Shown here: piece by piece, positions 37,871 through 47,054 of the stretch | Layout of the letters: each line of letters starts with the position of its first letter | How positions within the stretch are numbered: position 1 is the first letter of the stretch | NCBI RefSeq assembly: GCF_020497125.1 | Contig: NC_059072.1 | Span: forward strand, 272,348,045-272,412,044 | Direction of reading: 5' to 3' | DNA: 64,000 nucleotides | From: Mauremys mutica | Taxonomy: Eukaryota > Chordata > Testudines > Geoemydidae | Notes under the pieces: model-generated | Told to the model about the DNA's origin: nothing | The model's database searches: none | What the model saw: the letters and a program-made list of their open reading frames with translations, nothing else | Program-made: the position numbers and the translations under genes

Positions 37871-38205
37871 CAGAGATCGGCAATCTTTAGCACGCGGCTT
37901 GCCAGGGTAAGCACCCTGGTGGGCCAGGCTGGTTTGTTTACTTGCCACATCCGCAGGTTCGGCCGATCTTGGCTCCCACTGGCTGCGGTTCGGCACTCCG
38001 GGCCAATGGGAGCTGTGGGAAGTGGTGTGGGCCGAGGTATGTGCTGGCCACCGCTTCCCACCACCCTCATTGGCCTGGAATGGCGAACCACTGTCAGTGG
38101 GAGCTCTGATCGGCCGAACCTGTGGATGCGGCAGGTAAACAAACCGGCCTGGCGCACTAGGGTGCTTACCGTGGTGGGCCGCAGGTCAAAGGTTGCCGAT
38201 CCCTG
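37871..38205. mobile_element. hAT-type MITE, family A
   Basis: Left end CAGAGATCGGCAATCTTTAG, right end AGGTTGCCGATCCCTG. The flanks gtctagct (37863-37870) and gtctaaat (38206-38213) match at 6 of 8. The interior is shared with 32303 and 35374. It sits ~200 bp upstream of the Harbinger pair. Confidence 0.82.
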
Positions 38206-38443
38206 GTCTAAATCTTAGTGTTTGCCATACCTGTCTAAACTGAAAGAAAGAGATTATTGTGATACATAAATGGTTAAGGAGACTAACCCTTTTATATACA
38301 GATCTTTAAGTAAAGAGAACTGATGAAGGACTGAAATAATTTTTGTTGTAGCTGGTTGTATATTTACTCAGTGAGTCAATCATTTTTATTATATTTCCTT
38401 GATTATCCTTTAATCTTAGGCCTGGTCTACACTAGGAGGTTAT

Positions 38444-38571
38444 GTCGAATTTAGCAAATCGAATTAACCCTGCACCCATCCACACAACGAAGCTATTTAG
38501 TTCAACATACAGGTCTCTTTAGTTCGATTTCTGTACTCCTCCCCGACGAGGGGAGTAGCGCTAAATTCGAC
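38444..38571. promoter_or_regulatory. Subterminal GTCGAATT motif cluster, Myb side of element 1
   Basis: GTCGAATT at 38444-38451 and its complement AATTCGAC at 38564-38571 bracket looser copies ('aatcgaatta', 'agttcgattt'). The longer word GAGTAGCGCTAAATTCGAC here recurs, inverted, at the right end of element 2. Position and repetition suggest binding sites for the Myb-like protein or transposase; this is inference. Confidence 0.5.
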
Positions 38572-38802
38572 ATGGCCATGTTGAATTAGGCTAGGTGTGG
38601 ATGGAATTCGATGCTAATAGCTCCGGGAGCTATCCCACAGTGCACCACTCTGTTGACGCTCTGGACAGCAGTCCGAGCTCGGATGCTCTGACCAGCCACA
38701 CAGGAAAAGCCCCGGGAAAATTTGAATTCCTTTTCCTGTCTGGCCAGTTTGAATCTCATTTCCTGTTTGGACATCGTGGCAAGCTCAGCAATGCTGGCAA
38801 CA

Positions 38803-40651
38803 ATGCAGAGCTCTCCAGCAGAGGTGTCCATGCAATCTCAGAATAGAAAGAGGGCCCCAGCATGGACTGATCGGGAAGTCTTGGATCTGATCGCTGTGTG
38901 GGGCGATGAGTCTGTGCTTTCGGAGCTGCGCTCCAAAAAACGGAATGCGAAGATCTACGAGAAGATCTCCAAAGCCATGACAGAGAGAGGATACAGCCGG
39001 GATATAACGCAGTGCCGCGTGAAAATCAAGGACCTGAGACAAGGCTACCAGAAGATCAAAGCGGCAAACAGATGCTCCAGATCTCAGCCCCAGACATGCC
39101 GCTTCTACAAGGCACTGCATTACATTCTAGGTGCGGACGCCACCACTACTCCACCAGTGACCGTGGACTCTGACGATGGGATAATGTCCACGGACGGTTC
39201 CTCGGAGATGTTCGCGGACGGGGAAGATGAGGAAGCAGATGAGGAGGACGAGGCAGTCGACAGCGCTTACAATGCTGATTTCCCCGACAGCCAGGATCTC
39301 TTCATCACCCTCACAGAGATCCCCTACCAACCCTCCCCAGCCATTATCCCGGACCCTGAATCAGGGGAAGGATCAGTCGGTAAGTGCTTTAAACATGAAA
39401 ACATTTATTTTTAACAGAACAGGAATATTAACTATCTGAAAAGACGGTCAATATGAACGGGGATAGAACAGAAATCCTCTTCGGAGATCTCCATGAAGGT
39501 CTCCGGGAGGTAATCGAAAAGCCTCCGCACGAGGTTCCTGGGGAAAGCGGCCTTATTGTGTCCTCCGTGGTAGCACACTTTTCTGCGCCAGGCTATCATC
39601 AGGTACTCGGGTATCATTGCCTCGACAAGCATGGCGGCATAAGGCCCTGCTTTATGCTGGCTTTCACGCAGCATGCGGTCTTTCTCTGTCTCACTGATCC
39701 TCCACAAGGTGATGTCTCTCATGGTGGCCTGCTTTGAATTAGGGGAATGTTAGTATTGGGACTGCTTGCCTGTTCCTTTACATAGCTATAACCGGCGGTT
39801 TACAGCCACGTGGTGGAGGCGGGACAGGGGCAGCATACAGGGATCTTTCCCGGGGACAGCCGCGAGGGGGTGGGACAGGCTAGGAGCATTGCTTTGACCG
39901 TGAAAGGAGGGCACTGCTATAAATTAAGTGTTAAGCAGCCAAAAGTCTACAGCTTACCATATCTGCCTGCTCCACGAATTCTGCTGTCCTGCCCCACTTG
40001 TCTGATCTTCAGTGCAAGACCCCAGGCAATGAATGCGAAGGCCGAAAATTCGAACTAGTCCTGAGTGCGCATGAGATTGGTGCTGTGCATGGTCTTGTTC
40101 ACAGAGACAGACTAGACTATGTTCATTGTTCGCAAAAATGTATCTTTGTAAGGAATTCACTCCCTTTTTCCCATCACACAGCTGCGACTGTCTCCCGACC
40201 TACCCCAGCATCCCCCTCACAGAGGCTGGCGCAGATTAGGCGGCGAAAGAAAAGGACACGGGATGAGATGTTCTCAGAATTTATGGGCTGCTCCCAAGCT
40301 GAGGCGGACCAGCAGACACAGTGGAGGGATAACATGTTGCAGTACCAGCGCTCACACAGCGAACGGGAGGACAGGTGGTGCCAGGAAGACCAACAGGCAA
40401 CTCAAACGCTGCTTGGACTAATGAGGGAGCAAACGGACACGCTCCGGCGCCTTGTGGATGTACTGCAGGACCGCAGGCAGGAGGACAGAGCCCCACTGCA
40501 GTCTATCTCTAAGCGCCCTCCCCCGCCACAAAGTCCCATACCCCCCTCACCCAAAGTAACGAGAAGGAGGGGCGGGAGGGGCCGTGAAAACTGTCACTCC
40601 ACCCCTGCTGAGTGCGCAATTACAAAAAGGCTCTCCTTTCCAAAATTTTGA
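38803..40651 (+). CDS. Myb/SANT-like DNA-binding protein of Harbinger element 1 (two exons)
   Basis: Exon 1 is 38803-39379 and exon 2 is 40182-40651. The donor is G|GTAAGT at 39379/39380; the acceptor, ending 'catcacacag' at 40181, follows a pyrimidine tract. The junction keeps phase 1 and gives 348 residues. Residues ~19-111 form a trihelix Myb/SANT-like domain ('APAWTDREVLDLIAVWG'). An acidic stretch (~145-158) follows, then a basic patch and a predicted coiled coil from exon 2 ('RRKKRTRDEMF', 'REDRWCQEDQQATQTL'), and a proline-rich basic tail. In Harbinger elements such partners bind DNA and help the transposase into the nucleus. Similar proteins are often annotated in turtles as ZSCAN29-like. 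An upstream in-frame ATG (38722) exists; 38803 is preferred because residues from there on resemble the family start. AATAAA lies at 40719-40724. Confidence 0.85.
39432..39722 (-). CDS. Antisense 96-codon frame inside the Myb-like intron, element 1
   Basis: This frame lies on the strand opposite the Myb-like gene, wholly within its intron. Its ATG has a strong Kozak context (gccaccATGa). The product starts MRDITLWRISETEKDRML and contains 'GPYAAMLVEAM', 'PRNLVRRLFDYL' and 'EDFCSIP'. The inverted copy in element 2 has the same frame with the same stop codon, no internal indels over its last ~70 codons and many conserved residues, but one upstream frameshift. It shows no known domain, membrane segment or signal peptide. 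It may be a third element gene, an exon of a longer antisense transcript, or chance retention. Function unknown. Confidence 0.45.
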   Translation of the reverse strand: MRDITLWRISETEKDRMLRESQHKAGPYAAMLVEAMIPEYLMIAWRRKVCYHGGHNKAAFPRNLVRRLFDYLPETFMEISEEDFCSIPVHIDRLFR

Positions 40652-41412
40652 TAAGCCCTTTCCTTCCCATCTCACCCAAGCCCCCGTCCCAGTTTCATCC
40701 CCTAACTGTCTAGTTGATAATAAAAAATACTTTTCTGTTAATTACTGGTTCCGTCCTGTTCTTTTAGAGGAGACTGTGTTTGAAGGGGGGGAAGGGGGTT
40801 GGTAATTGGACAGAACAGTCACCTTTACCAGGGTACAGACACGGGGGCAGGTTCAGCAGCAGGTCACACACACAGTGCAGTCACTAGGCACCCTGGTCAG
40901 TCTGGGAGGTGGTTTTCATATTCTGTGGTGGGGGGGCTATGTGACTTTGTGGCGGGGGAGGGCGGTTAGAGATCTTATGCAGCGGTCCTTATCCTGGATC
41001 ACAGAGCCATGCAGCAGGGGATCTGTAACTGTCCTCCCCTGCCACAAAGTCACATAGCCCCCACACACAGAGTCCCGAAAAGGAGGGGTGGCAGGCTCCG
41101 TTGAAACAACCAGTCCGCCACTGTGGACCGCTCTAGGAGCAGGAGCCTGTCATTCCTGGAGTTTAGAAGCGGTCTTTACATCACTCCACACCCTACCCAC
41201 CACAGTCTGCGTCCCAGTTTCAACCCTGTACCGCAAAATCAATAATAAAGAAAACGGTGTTCATTAACAAAGTTCCATGTATTTTATTTTTAAGCGTGCG
41301 TTTGAAGGGGGGGAACGGGGTGAACGGGGTATGTAACTGCAGAGGATAGTCAACATTACCTGGGTAAAGAAACGGGGGCAGGTTCAGCTTCTCTGTAAAC
41401 AAACTTAATTAG

Positions 41413-42003
41413 TCACAGGTTACCCTGCTCCCTGAGGAACCTAGCTTTCAAAGCCTCCCGGATGCACAGCGCTTCCCGCTGGGCTCTTCTAATCGCACGG
41501 CTGTCTGGCTGGGCGTAATCAGCAGCCAGGCGATTTGCCTCAACCTCCCATCCCGCCATAAAGGTCTCCCCCTTGCTCTCACAGAGATTGTGGAGCACAC
41601 AGCAAGCTGCAATAACAATGAGGATATTGGTTTCGCTGAGATCTGAGCGAGTCAGTAAGCTCCTCCATCTCCCCTTGAGACGTCCGAAAGCACACTCCAC
41701 CACCATTCTGCACTTGCTCAGCCGGTAGTTGAAGAGCTCCTTGTCACTGTCCAGGGCGCCTGTATAGGGCTTCATGAGCCAGGGCATTAGCAGGTAGGCT
41801 GGGTCCCCGAGGATCACTGTAGGCATCTCCACATCCCCAACAGTTATTTTGTGGTCCGGGAAGAAACTACCTTCCTGCAGGTGTCTAAACAGACAAGAGT
41901 TCCTGAAAACACGCACGTCATGAACCTTGCCCGGCCACCCGACGTAGATGTTGGTAAAACGTCCCCTATGGTCCACCCGTGCTTGCAGCACCATTGAAGT
42001 CAC
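41413..42003 (-). pseudogene. Harbinger transposase, truncated C-terminal half (element 1)
   Basis: An uninterrupted 196-residue frame equals residues ~234-427 of the element 2 transposase, with 9 differences in the 194 aligned residues by eye. It keeps the second Asp (GDPAY, residue 67 here) and the Glu (VVECAFGRLKG, residue 103). It lacks the helix-turn-helix region and the first catalytic Asp, so it cannot be active. Homology ends at about 41998; the apparent start Met-Thr is junction sequence. A tttatt at 41283-41288 (AATAAA on the minus strand) is its likely polyadenylation signal. It converges with the Myb-like gene, the typical Harbinger order. Confidence 0.88.
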
Positions 42004-42053
42004 CTATAGGCAAATTTAGGCCCCATGTTTCAGAAATTTCTCTAATACACTAA
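41999..42053. other. Junction spacer between the two Harbinger elements
   Basis: About 55 bases that match neither element by eye, ending in TAA (42051-42053), the probable 3-bp target for element 2. Could be original flanking DNA exposed when the end of element 1 was deleted. Confidence 0.6.
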
Positions 42054-42093
42054 GGGTATGTCTACACTACAAGAGTAGTTCAATTTAACTTAG

Positions 42094-42160
42094 GTCGAAT
42101 TTGTGGATTCGACCTTATGAAGTCGAATTTGTGTATCCACACTAAGGAGACTAATTCGAC
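42094..42160. promoter_or_regulatory. Subterminal GTCGAATT motif cluster, transposase side of element 2
   Basis: GTCGAATT at 42094-42101 and 42122-42129, AATTCGAC at 42153-42160 and a looser 'gattcgacc' between them. Four related sites in both orientations lie within ~110 bases of the terminus and upstream of the transposase ATG. Plausible sites for the Myb-like protein or transposase, possibly also governing transposase transcription. Confidence 0.5.
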
Positions 42161-42430
42161 TTTGTGAGTCCACACTAACGGGGCAAGCGTCGACATTGGA
42201 AGCGGTGCATTCTGGGCAGCTATCCCACAGTTCCCGCAGTCCCCACTTCCCATTGGAATGCTGGGTAGAGCCCCCAATGCCTGCTGGGGGAAAAATGTGT
42301 CGAGGGTGGTTTTGGGTAACTGTCGTCATTCAACCGTCACTCCCGCCCTCCCTCCCTGAAAGCGCCGGCGGGAAATCTGTTTGCGCACTTTTCTGGTCAG
42401 TGACAGCGCGTACGCCACAGCACTGCGAGC

Positions 42431-43714
42431 ATGGAGCCCGCTGCGATCATCGCTGCACTTATGGCCGTTGTCAACTCCTCGCACCTTATCGTCCACCTCT
42501 TCCACAGTCAGCTGCTGAGAAATCGGGCGAGGAGGCTCCGGCAGCACTGTGAGGACATGAAGTCTCAGAGTGGCACAGACCTCTCACAAAGCACGGGACC
42601 CCGTGCCGCGGACATCATGGTGGCAATGGGTCACGTTCATGCTATGGGACGGCGATTCTGGGCCCAGGAAACAAGCACGGACTGGTGGGACCGCATAGTG
42701 CTGCAGGTCTGGGATGAATCACAGTGGCTGCGAAACTTCAGGATGCGTAAGGGCACTTTCCTTGAACTGTGTGACTTGCTGTCCACTGCCCTGAAGCGCC
42801 AGGACACCCGGATCCGAGCAGCCCTGAGTGTGCAGAAGCGAGTGGCCATAGCCCTCTGGAAACTTGCAACGACAGACAGCTACCGGTCAGTAGCGAACCA
42901 CTTTGGCGTGGGCAAATCTACCGTGGGGGTTGCTGTGATGCAAGTAGCCCACGCAATCGTTGACCCACTGCTCTCAAAGGTAGTGACCCTGGGAAATGTC
43001 CAGGTCGTCATAGATGGCTTCGCCGCGATGGGATTCCCAAACTGCGGTGGGGCTATAGATGGGACTCACATCCCTATCCTGGGACCGGCCCACCAGGCCA
43101 GCCAGTATATTAACCGAAAGGGCTACTTTTCAATGGTGCTGCAAGCACTGGTGGACCATAGGGGACGTTTTACCAACATCTACGTCGGGTGGCCGGGCAA
43201 GGTTCATGACGCGCGTGTTTTCAGGAACTCTTGTCTGTTTAGACACCTGCAGGAAGGTAGTTTCTTCCCGGACCACAAAATAACTGTTGGGGATGTGGAG
43301 ATGCCTACAGTGATCCTCGGGGACCCAGCCTACCCGCTAATGCCCTGGCTCATGAAGCCCTATACAGGCGCCCTGGACAGTGACAAGGAGCTCTTCAACT
43401 ACCGGCTGAGCAAGTGCAGAATGGTGGTGGAGTGTGCTTTCGGACGTCTCAAGGGGAGATGGAGGAGCTTACTGACTCGCTCAGATCTCAGCAAAACCAA
43501 TATCCCCATTGTTATTGCAGCTTGCTGTGTGCTCCACAATCTCTGTGAGAGCAAGGGGGAGACCTTTATGGCGGGATGGGAGGTTGAGGCAAATCACCTG
43601 GCTGCTGATTACGCTCAGCCAGACACCTGTGCGATTAGAAGAGCCCAGCGGGAAGCGCTGTGCATCCGGAAGGCTTTGAAAGCTAGATTCCTCAGAGAGC
43701 AGGGTAACCTATGA
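42431..43714 (+). CDS. Harbinger (HARBI1-like) DDE transposase, intact
   Basis: A single-exon, 427-residue protein that would cut and paste the element at TWA targets. The start ATG has A at -3 and G at +4. Residues ~133-175 hold a helix-turn-helix-like region ('VANHFGVGKSTVGVAVM'). The catalytic DDE triad is complete: D210 in CGGAIDGTHIPI, D298 in VILGDPAYPLMPW, and E334 in VVECAFGRLKGRW. Length and motif spacing fit the HARBI1/PIF transposase family. AATAAA follows at 43831-43836, and the Myb-like gene converges from the other side. A domesticated HARBI1 host gene is unlikely because the frame lies between element termini and a second, truncated copy lies head-to-head beside it. Confidence 0.93.
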   Translation: MEPAAIIAALMAVVNSSHLIVHLFHSQLLRNRARRLRQHCEDMKSQSGTDLSQSTGPRAADIMVAMGHVHAMGRRFWAQETSTDWWDRIVLQVWDESQWLRNFRMRKGTFLELCDLLSTALKRQDTRIRAALSVQKRVAIALWKLATTDSYRSVANHFGVGKSTVGVAVMQVAHAIVDPLLSKVVTLGNVQVVIDGFAAMGFPNCGGAIDGTHIPILGPAHQASQYINRKGYFSMVLQALVDHRGRFTNIYVGWPGKVHDARVFRNSCLFRHLQEGSFFPDHKITVGDVEMPTVILGDPAYPLMPWLMKPYTGALDSDKELFNYRLSKCRMVVECAFGRLKGRWRSLLTRSDLSKTNIPIVIAACCVLHNLCESKGETFMAGWEVEANHLAADYAQPDTCAIRRAQREALCIRKALKARFLREQGNL

Positions 43715-44500
43715 CTGTCCAGTCTCTTTACAGAGAAGCTGAACCTGCCCCTGTTTCAGTTACTATTGACTTTTTTCAGCGGTTACATACCCCGTTCACC
43801 AGGTTTCCCCCCTTCCAACAGATGTTTAAAAATAAAGTTATTGGAACATTTTTAATTAACAAAGTTTTCTTTACTAACGAATTCGCGTTAAAGGGTTCAA
43901 ACAGGGACGCAGACTGTGGTGGGTACGGTGTGCAGTGATGTACAGACTGCTTCTACACTCGAGGAATGACAGGCTCCTGCTCCTACAGCGGTCTCTGGGG
44001 GGAGGACAGTTACAGGAGGGTGTGCAGGAAGGGGTGGGTTTGCAGGAAGGGGTGAGGGGTGTGTGGGAAGGGTGAGAAGGTGTAGGGGGATGATGGCTCT
44101 GGCTGGGGCTCAGGGCATCGGAGAGGCTCATGGCTAGGGTGGAAGGGCATGGTAAGGGCAGCCTGCCTTGCCATTTGTGGATGCCAGGCGCTCGGACCCT
44201 GGGGCAGCATACACCTCCCAGACTGACCTGGGGCAGCAGACACCTCCCAGAGTGACCCGAGTGCCTAGTGACTGCACTCTGTGTGTGACCTGCTGTTGAT
44301 CCTGCCCCAATGTCTGTACCCTGGTAATGGTGGCTGTCCTATGCAATTAACAAACTGCTATCTCCCCTTCACAAAAAATCTTCTGCAAAGAAACATGATG
44401 GAAACAGTAATGAACAGCAAACTATTTTTAATACTCAACTACACAGTTGGGGGATGAAACTGGGATTTTGGATTGGGTGAGCCAGGAAGGGAAGCAATTC

Positions 44501-46364
44501 TCATACTTTAGGGAATGAGAGCTGTTTGTTACATGAGCGCTCTGCTGGGGTGGAGTGACAGTTTTCACGGCCCCTAGTGCCCCTCCTTCTTGTGATTTTG
44601 GGTGAGGGGGGGACAGGACTTTGTGGCGGGGGAGGGCGGTTGCAGATACAGTTCAGGGGGGTTCTCTGCTCCTGCCTGCGGTCCTGCAGAACATCCACAA
44701 GGCGCCGGAGCGTGTCCATTTGCTCCCTCATTAGTCCAAGCAGCGTTTGAGTCGCTTGCTGGTCTTCCTGCCGCCACCTGTCCTCCCGTTCGCTGTGTGA
44801 GCTCTGCTGCTGAGAGAGGGTCTCCCTCCACTGGCTCTGCTGGGCCGCCTCGGCTCTGGAGCAGGCCATCAGTTCAGCGAACATCTCGTCCCGAGTCTTT
44901 TTCTTTCGCCGCCTAATCTGCTCCAGCCTCTGTGAGGGGGATGCCGGGGCAGTTCGGGAAACAGCCGCAGCTGTGTGATGGGAAAAAGGAAGTGATTTCC
45001 TTGCAAAGATACATGTTTGCGAATACTGAACACAGTCTAGTCTGTTTCTGTGAACAAGACCATACACGGCACCTATCTCATGCGCTCTCAGGACAAGTTC
45101 GAATTTTCGGCATTCGCTTTCATTGCCTGGGGTCTTGCACTGGAGATCAGACAAGCGGGGCAGGACAGCAGAATCCGTGTAGCAGCCAGGCCTGGTAAGC
45201 CGTAAACTTTAGGCTGCTTAACAGTTAATGGATAGCAGTGCCCTCCTGCTGCAGGCAATCTGGAAAGCATAAAGTCTGACCCTGTTCCAGCCCCTCGCGG
45301 CTGTCCCCGGGAAAGATCCCTGTATGCTTTCCCTCTGCAGCCTCCACCACGTGGCTGTTAAATGACAGTCATTGTTATGCAAAGGAAAAGTCAAGCATTC
45401 CCAATAGTAACATTACACTAATTCCCCTAATTAGATGCAGCAGTCGCCAAGCAAGATCACCCTGAGGCGGGTCACTAAGAGAGACAGAGAGCGCATGCTG
45501 CGTGAATCCCTGCAGACCAGGGCCCTATGCTGCCATGCTCGTCGAGGCAATGCTCCCACTGTACCTGAGGATAGCCTGGCGCGGAAGAGTGTGCTTCCAC
45601 GGAGCACCCAATAAGGCACCTCTCCCCAGGAACCTCCTGCGGAGGCTTTTTGAGTACCTCTACGAGAGCTTCGTGGAAGTGTCCCAAGAGGATTTCTGTT
45701 CGATCCCTATATGTATTGACCTTCTTTTCATATAGTTTTTATTCCTGTTTTTTAAAAAATAAATGTTTACATGTTTATAGCACTTACCGACTGATCCTTC
45801 CCCTGATTCAGAGTCCGGGTTAACGGCCGGGGAGGGTTGGTAGGGGATCTCTGTGAGGGTGATGAAGAGATCCTGGCTGTCGGGGAAATCAGTATTGTAA
45901 GCGCTGTCGCCTGCCTCGTCCTCCACAAACCCTTCCTCATCTTCCCCATCCGTGAACATCGCCGAGAAACTGCCCGTCGACACTATCCCATCCTTAGAGT
46001 CCACAGTCACTGGTGGGGCAGTGGTGGCAGACCCACCGAGAATGGCATGCAGTGCCTCGTGGAAGTGGCATGTCTGGGGCTGGGCTCCGGAGCGTCCGTT
46101 TACCACTTTGATTTTTTGGTAGCCTTGTCTCAGGTCCTTGATTTTCACACGGCACTGCGTTGCATCCCGGCTGTATCCTCTGAGTGCCATGGCTTTGGAG
46201 ACCTTCTCGTAGGTCTTTGCATTCCGTTTTTTGGAGCACAGCTCCGAAAGCACAGACTCATCGCCCCACACAGCGATCAGATCCAAGACTTCCCGATCAG
46301 TCCATGCTGGGGCCCTCTTTCTACTCTGAGATTGCATGGACCCCTCTGCTGGAGAGCTCTGCAT
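44501..46364 (-). CDS. Myb/SANT-like DNA-binding protein of Harbinger element 2 (two exons)
   Basis: Exon 1 runs 46364-45788 and exon 2 runs 44970-44501, with donor G|GTAAGT at 45788/45787 and acceptor 'catcacacag' ending at 44971. Exons are the same lengths as in element 1 (577 and 470 bases), giving 348 residues with no stop. Layout: Myb/SANT-like domain (~19-111), acidic stretch, coiled-coil exon 2 region ('REDRWRQEDQQATQTL') and proline-rich basic tail. The part from exon 1 differs from the left copy at about 37 of 192 positions by eye. Reading through the donor would give a 261-residue form if counted from an upstream ATG (46445). The polyadenylation signal is ATTAAA (44432-44427), a weaker variant of the AATAAA in element 1. 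Confidence 0.85.
45435..45735 (+). pseudogene. Frameshifted antisense frame inside the Myb-like intron, element 2
   Basis: Counterpart of 39432-39722. Codons from about 45523 on align without gaps to the left copy ('GPYAAMLVEAM', 'PRNLLRRLFEYL', 'EDFCSIP') and end in the same TAG. One base is missing near 45510-45520, so the upstream part (from the ATG at 45435: 'KRDRERMLRE') is out of frame. The strong Kozak of the left copy is not present. If this was a gene, it is broken here. Confidence 0.5.
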
Positions 46365-46595
46365 CGTTGCCGGTGCTGCTGAGCTCGCCCCGATGTCCAA
46401 CCAGGAATTGAGATTCAAAATGGCCAGACAGGAAAAGGAATTCAAATTTTCCCGGGGCTTTTCCTGTATGGCTGATCAGAACATCTGAGCTCGGACTGCT
46501 GTCCAGAGCATCAACACAGTGGTGCACTGTGGGATAGCTCCTGGAGCTACTAAGGTCGATTTCCGTCCACACATAGGCTAACTCGACATAGCCAT

Positions 46596-46729
46596 GTCGA
46601 ATTTAGCGCTACTCCCCTCGTCGGGGTGGAGTACCGAATTCGAACTAAAGAGCCCTCTAGGTCGAACTAATTAGCTTCCTGGTGTGGATGGTTGCACGGT
46701 TAAATCGAATTAACGCTGCTAAATTCGAC
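46596..46729. promoter_or_regulatory. Subterminal GTCGAATT motif cluster, Myb side of element 2
   Basis: GTCGAATT at 46596-46603 (followed by 'tagcgctactc') and AATTCGAC at 46722-46729, with looser copies between ('aggtcgaact', 'aatcgaatta'). It mirrors the cluster at 38444-38571. Confidence 0.5.
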
Positions 46730-46757
46730 ATAAACTCCTAGTGTAGACCAGGCCTGA

Positions 46758-47054
46758 GAAACAGATAGCAGGTATAATTAGCAACAATATTTCACAGAAC
46801 TTTAGAAACAAGACACTGGAAGTGCTTTGAAAAAGAAGAAATTAAATCTCTTGTGGTTCCCAGGTGGTGTGAAGGGGAGGACACCAAATTGTTATAAACA
46901 TGTTCAGACTCAGGATTCAGAAGCAGAGATAAAAGAGAATCAAACAAACAAACAAAACTCCACGCTGCTTAATATGTTCAAAACAAATGGATCATATTGG
47001 CGGATCATATTGGTATGGTAACTGTGATAATGACTTGTATGTTATTATTGAGTT
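46758..47054. other. No gene seen
   Basis: Flank of the Harbinger pair; unique AT-rich sequence. A tandem 'aaacaaacaaacaaa' occurs near 46943. Confidence 0.45.

Larger units (their letters stand above)
38419..41998 (+). mobile_element. PIF/Harbinger element 1, truncated at its transposase side
   Basis: The Myb-side terminus GGCCTGGTCTACACTAGGAG starts at 38419, preceded by TTA (38416-38418), the TWA target usual for Harbinger. Gene order is a Myb/SANT-like gene (plus), then a convergent transposase (minus). The transposase is cut after its C-terminal ~194 residues, and homology to the right-hand copy ends at about 41998. The rest of the gene and the terminal repeat on that side are missing. 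A spacer (41999-42053) separates it from element 2, which lies in the opposite orientation. The termini needed for mobility are incomplete. Confidence 0.85.
42054..46754 (+). mobile_element. PIF/Harbinger element 2, apparently complete and two-gene
   Basis: The left terminus GGGTATGTCTACACTAC (transposase side) and the right terminus, read inward, GGCCTGGTCTACACTAGG (Myb side) share GTCTACACTA at the same offset. Flanks are TAA (42051-42053) and TGA (46755-46757), a 3-bp TWA-type duplication with one change. The 4.7-kb interior holds an intact transposase (plus) convergent with an intact two-exon Myb-like gene (minus). All parts of an autonomous element are recognisable, so it is young or recently active by sequence. 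Activity itself cannot be judged here. Confidence 0.85.

Noticed and set aside
38803..40651. Host zinc-finger/SCAN (ZSCAN29-like) gene
   Set aside because: There are no zinc fingers or SCAN domain in the translation, and the gene lies within Harbinger termini. Similarity is to the Myb/SANT-like part only.
42431..43714. A host HARBI1 gene
   Set aside because: The frame is enclosed by transposon termini with a 3-bp target, converges with a Myb-like partner, and has a truncated sister copy head-to-head. It is element-borne.
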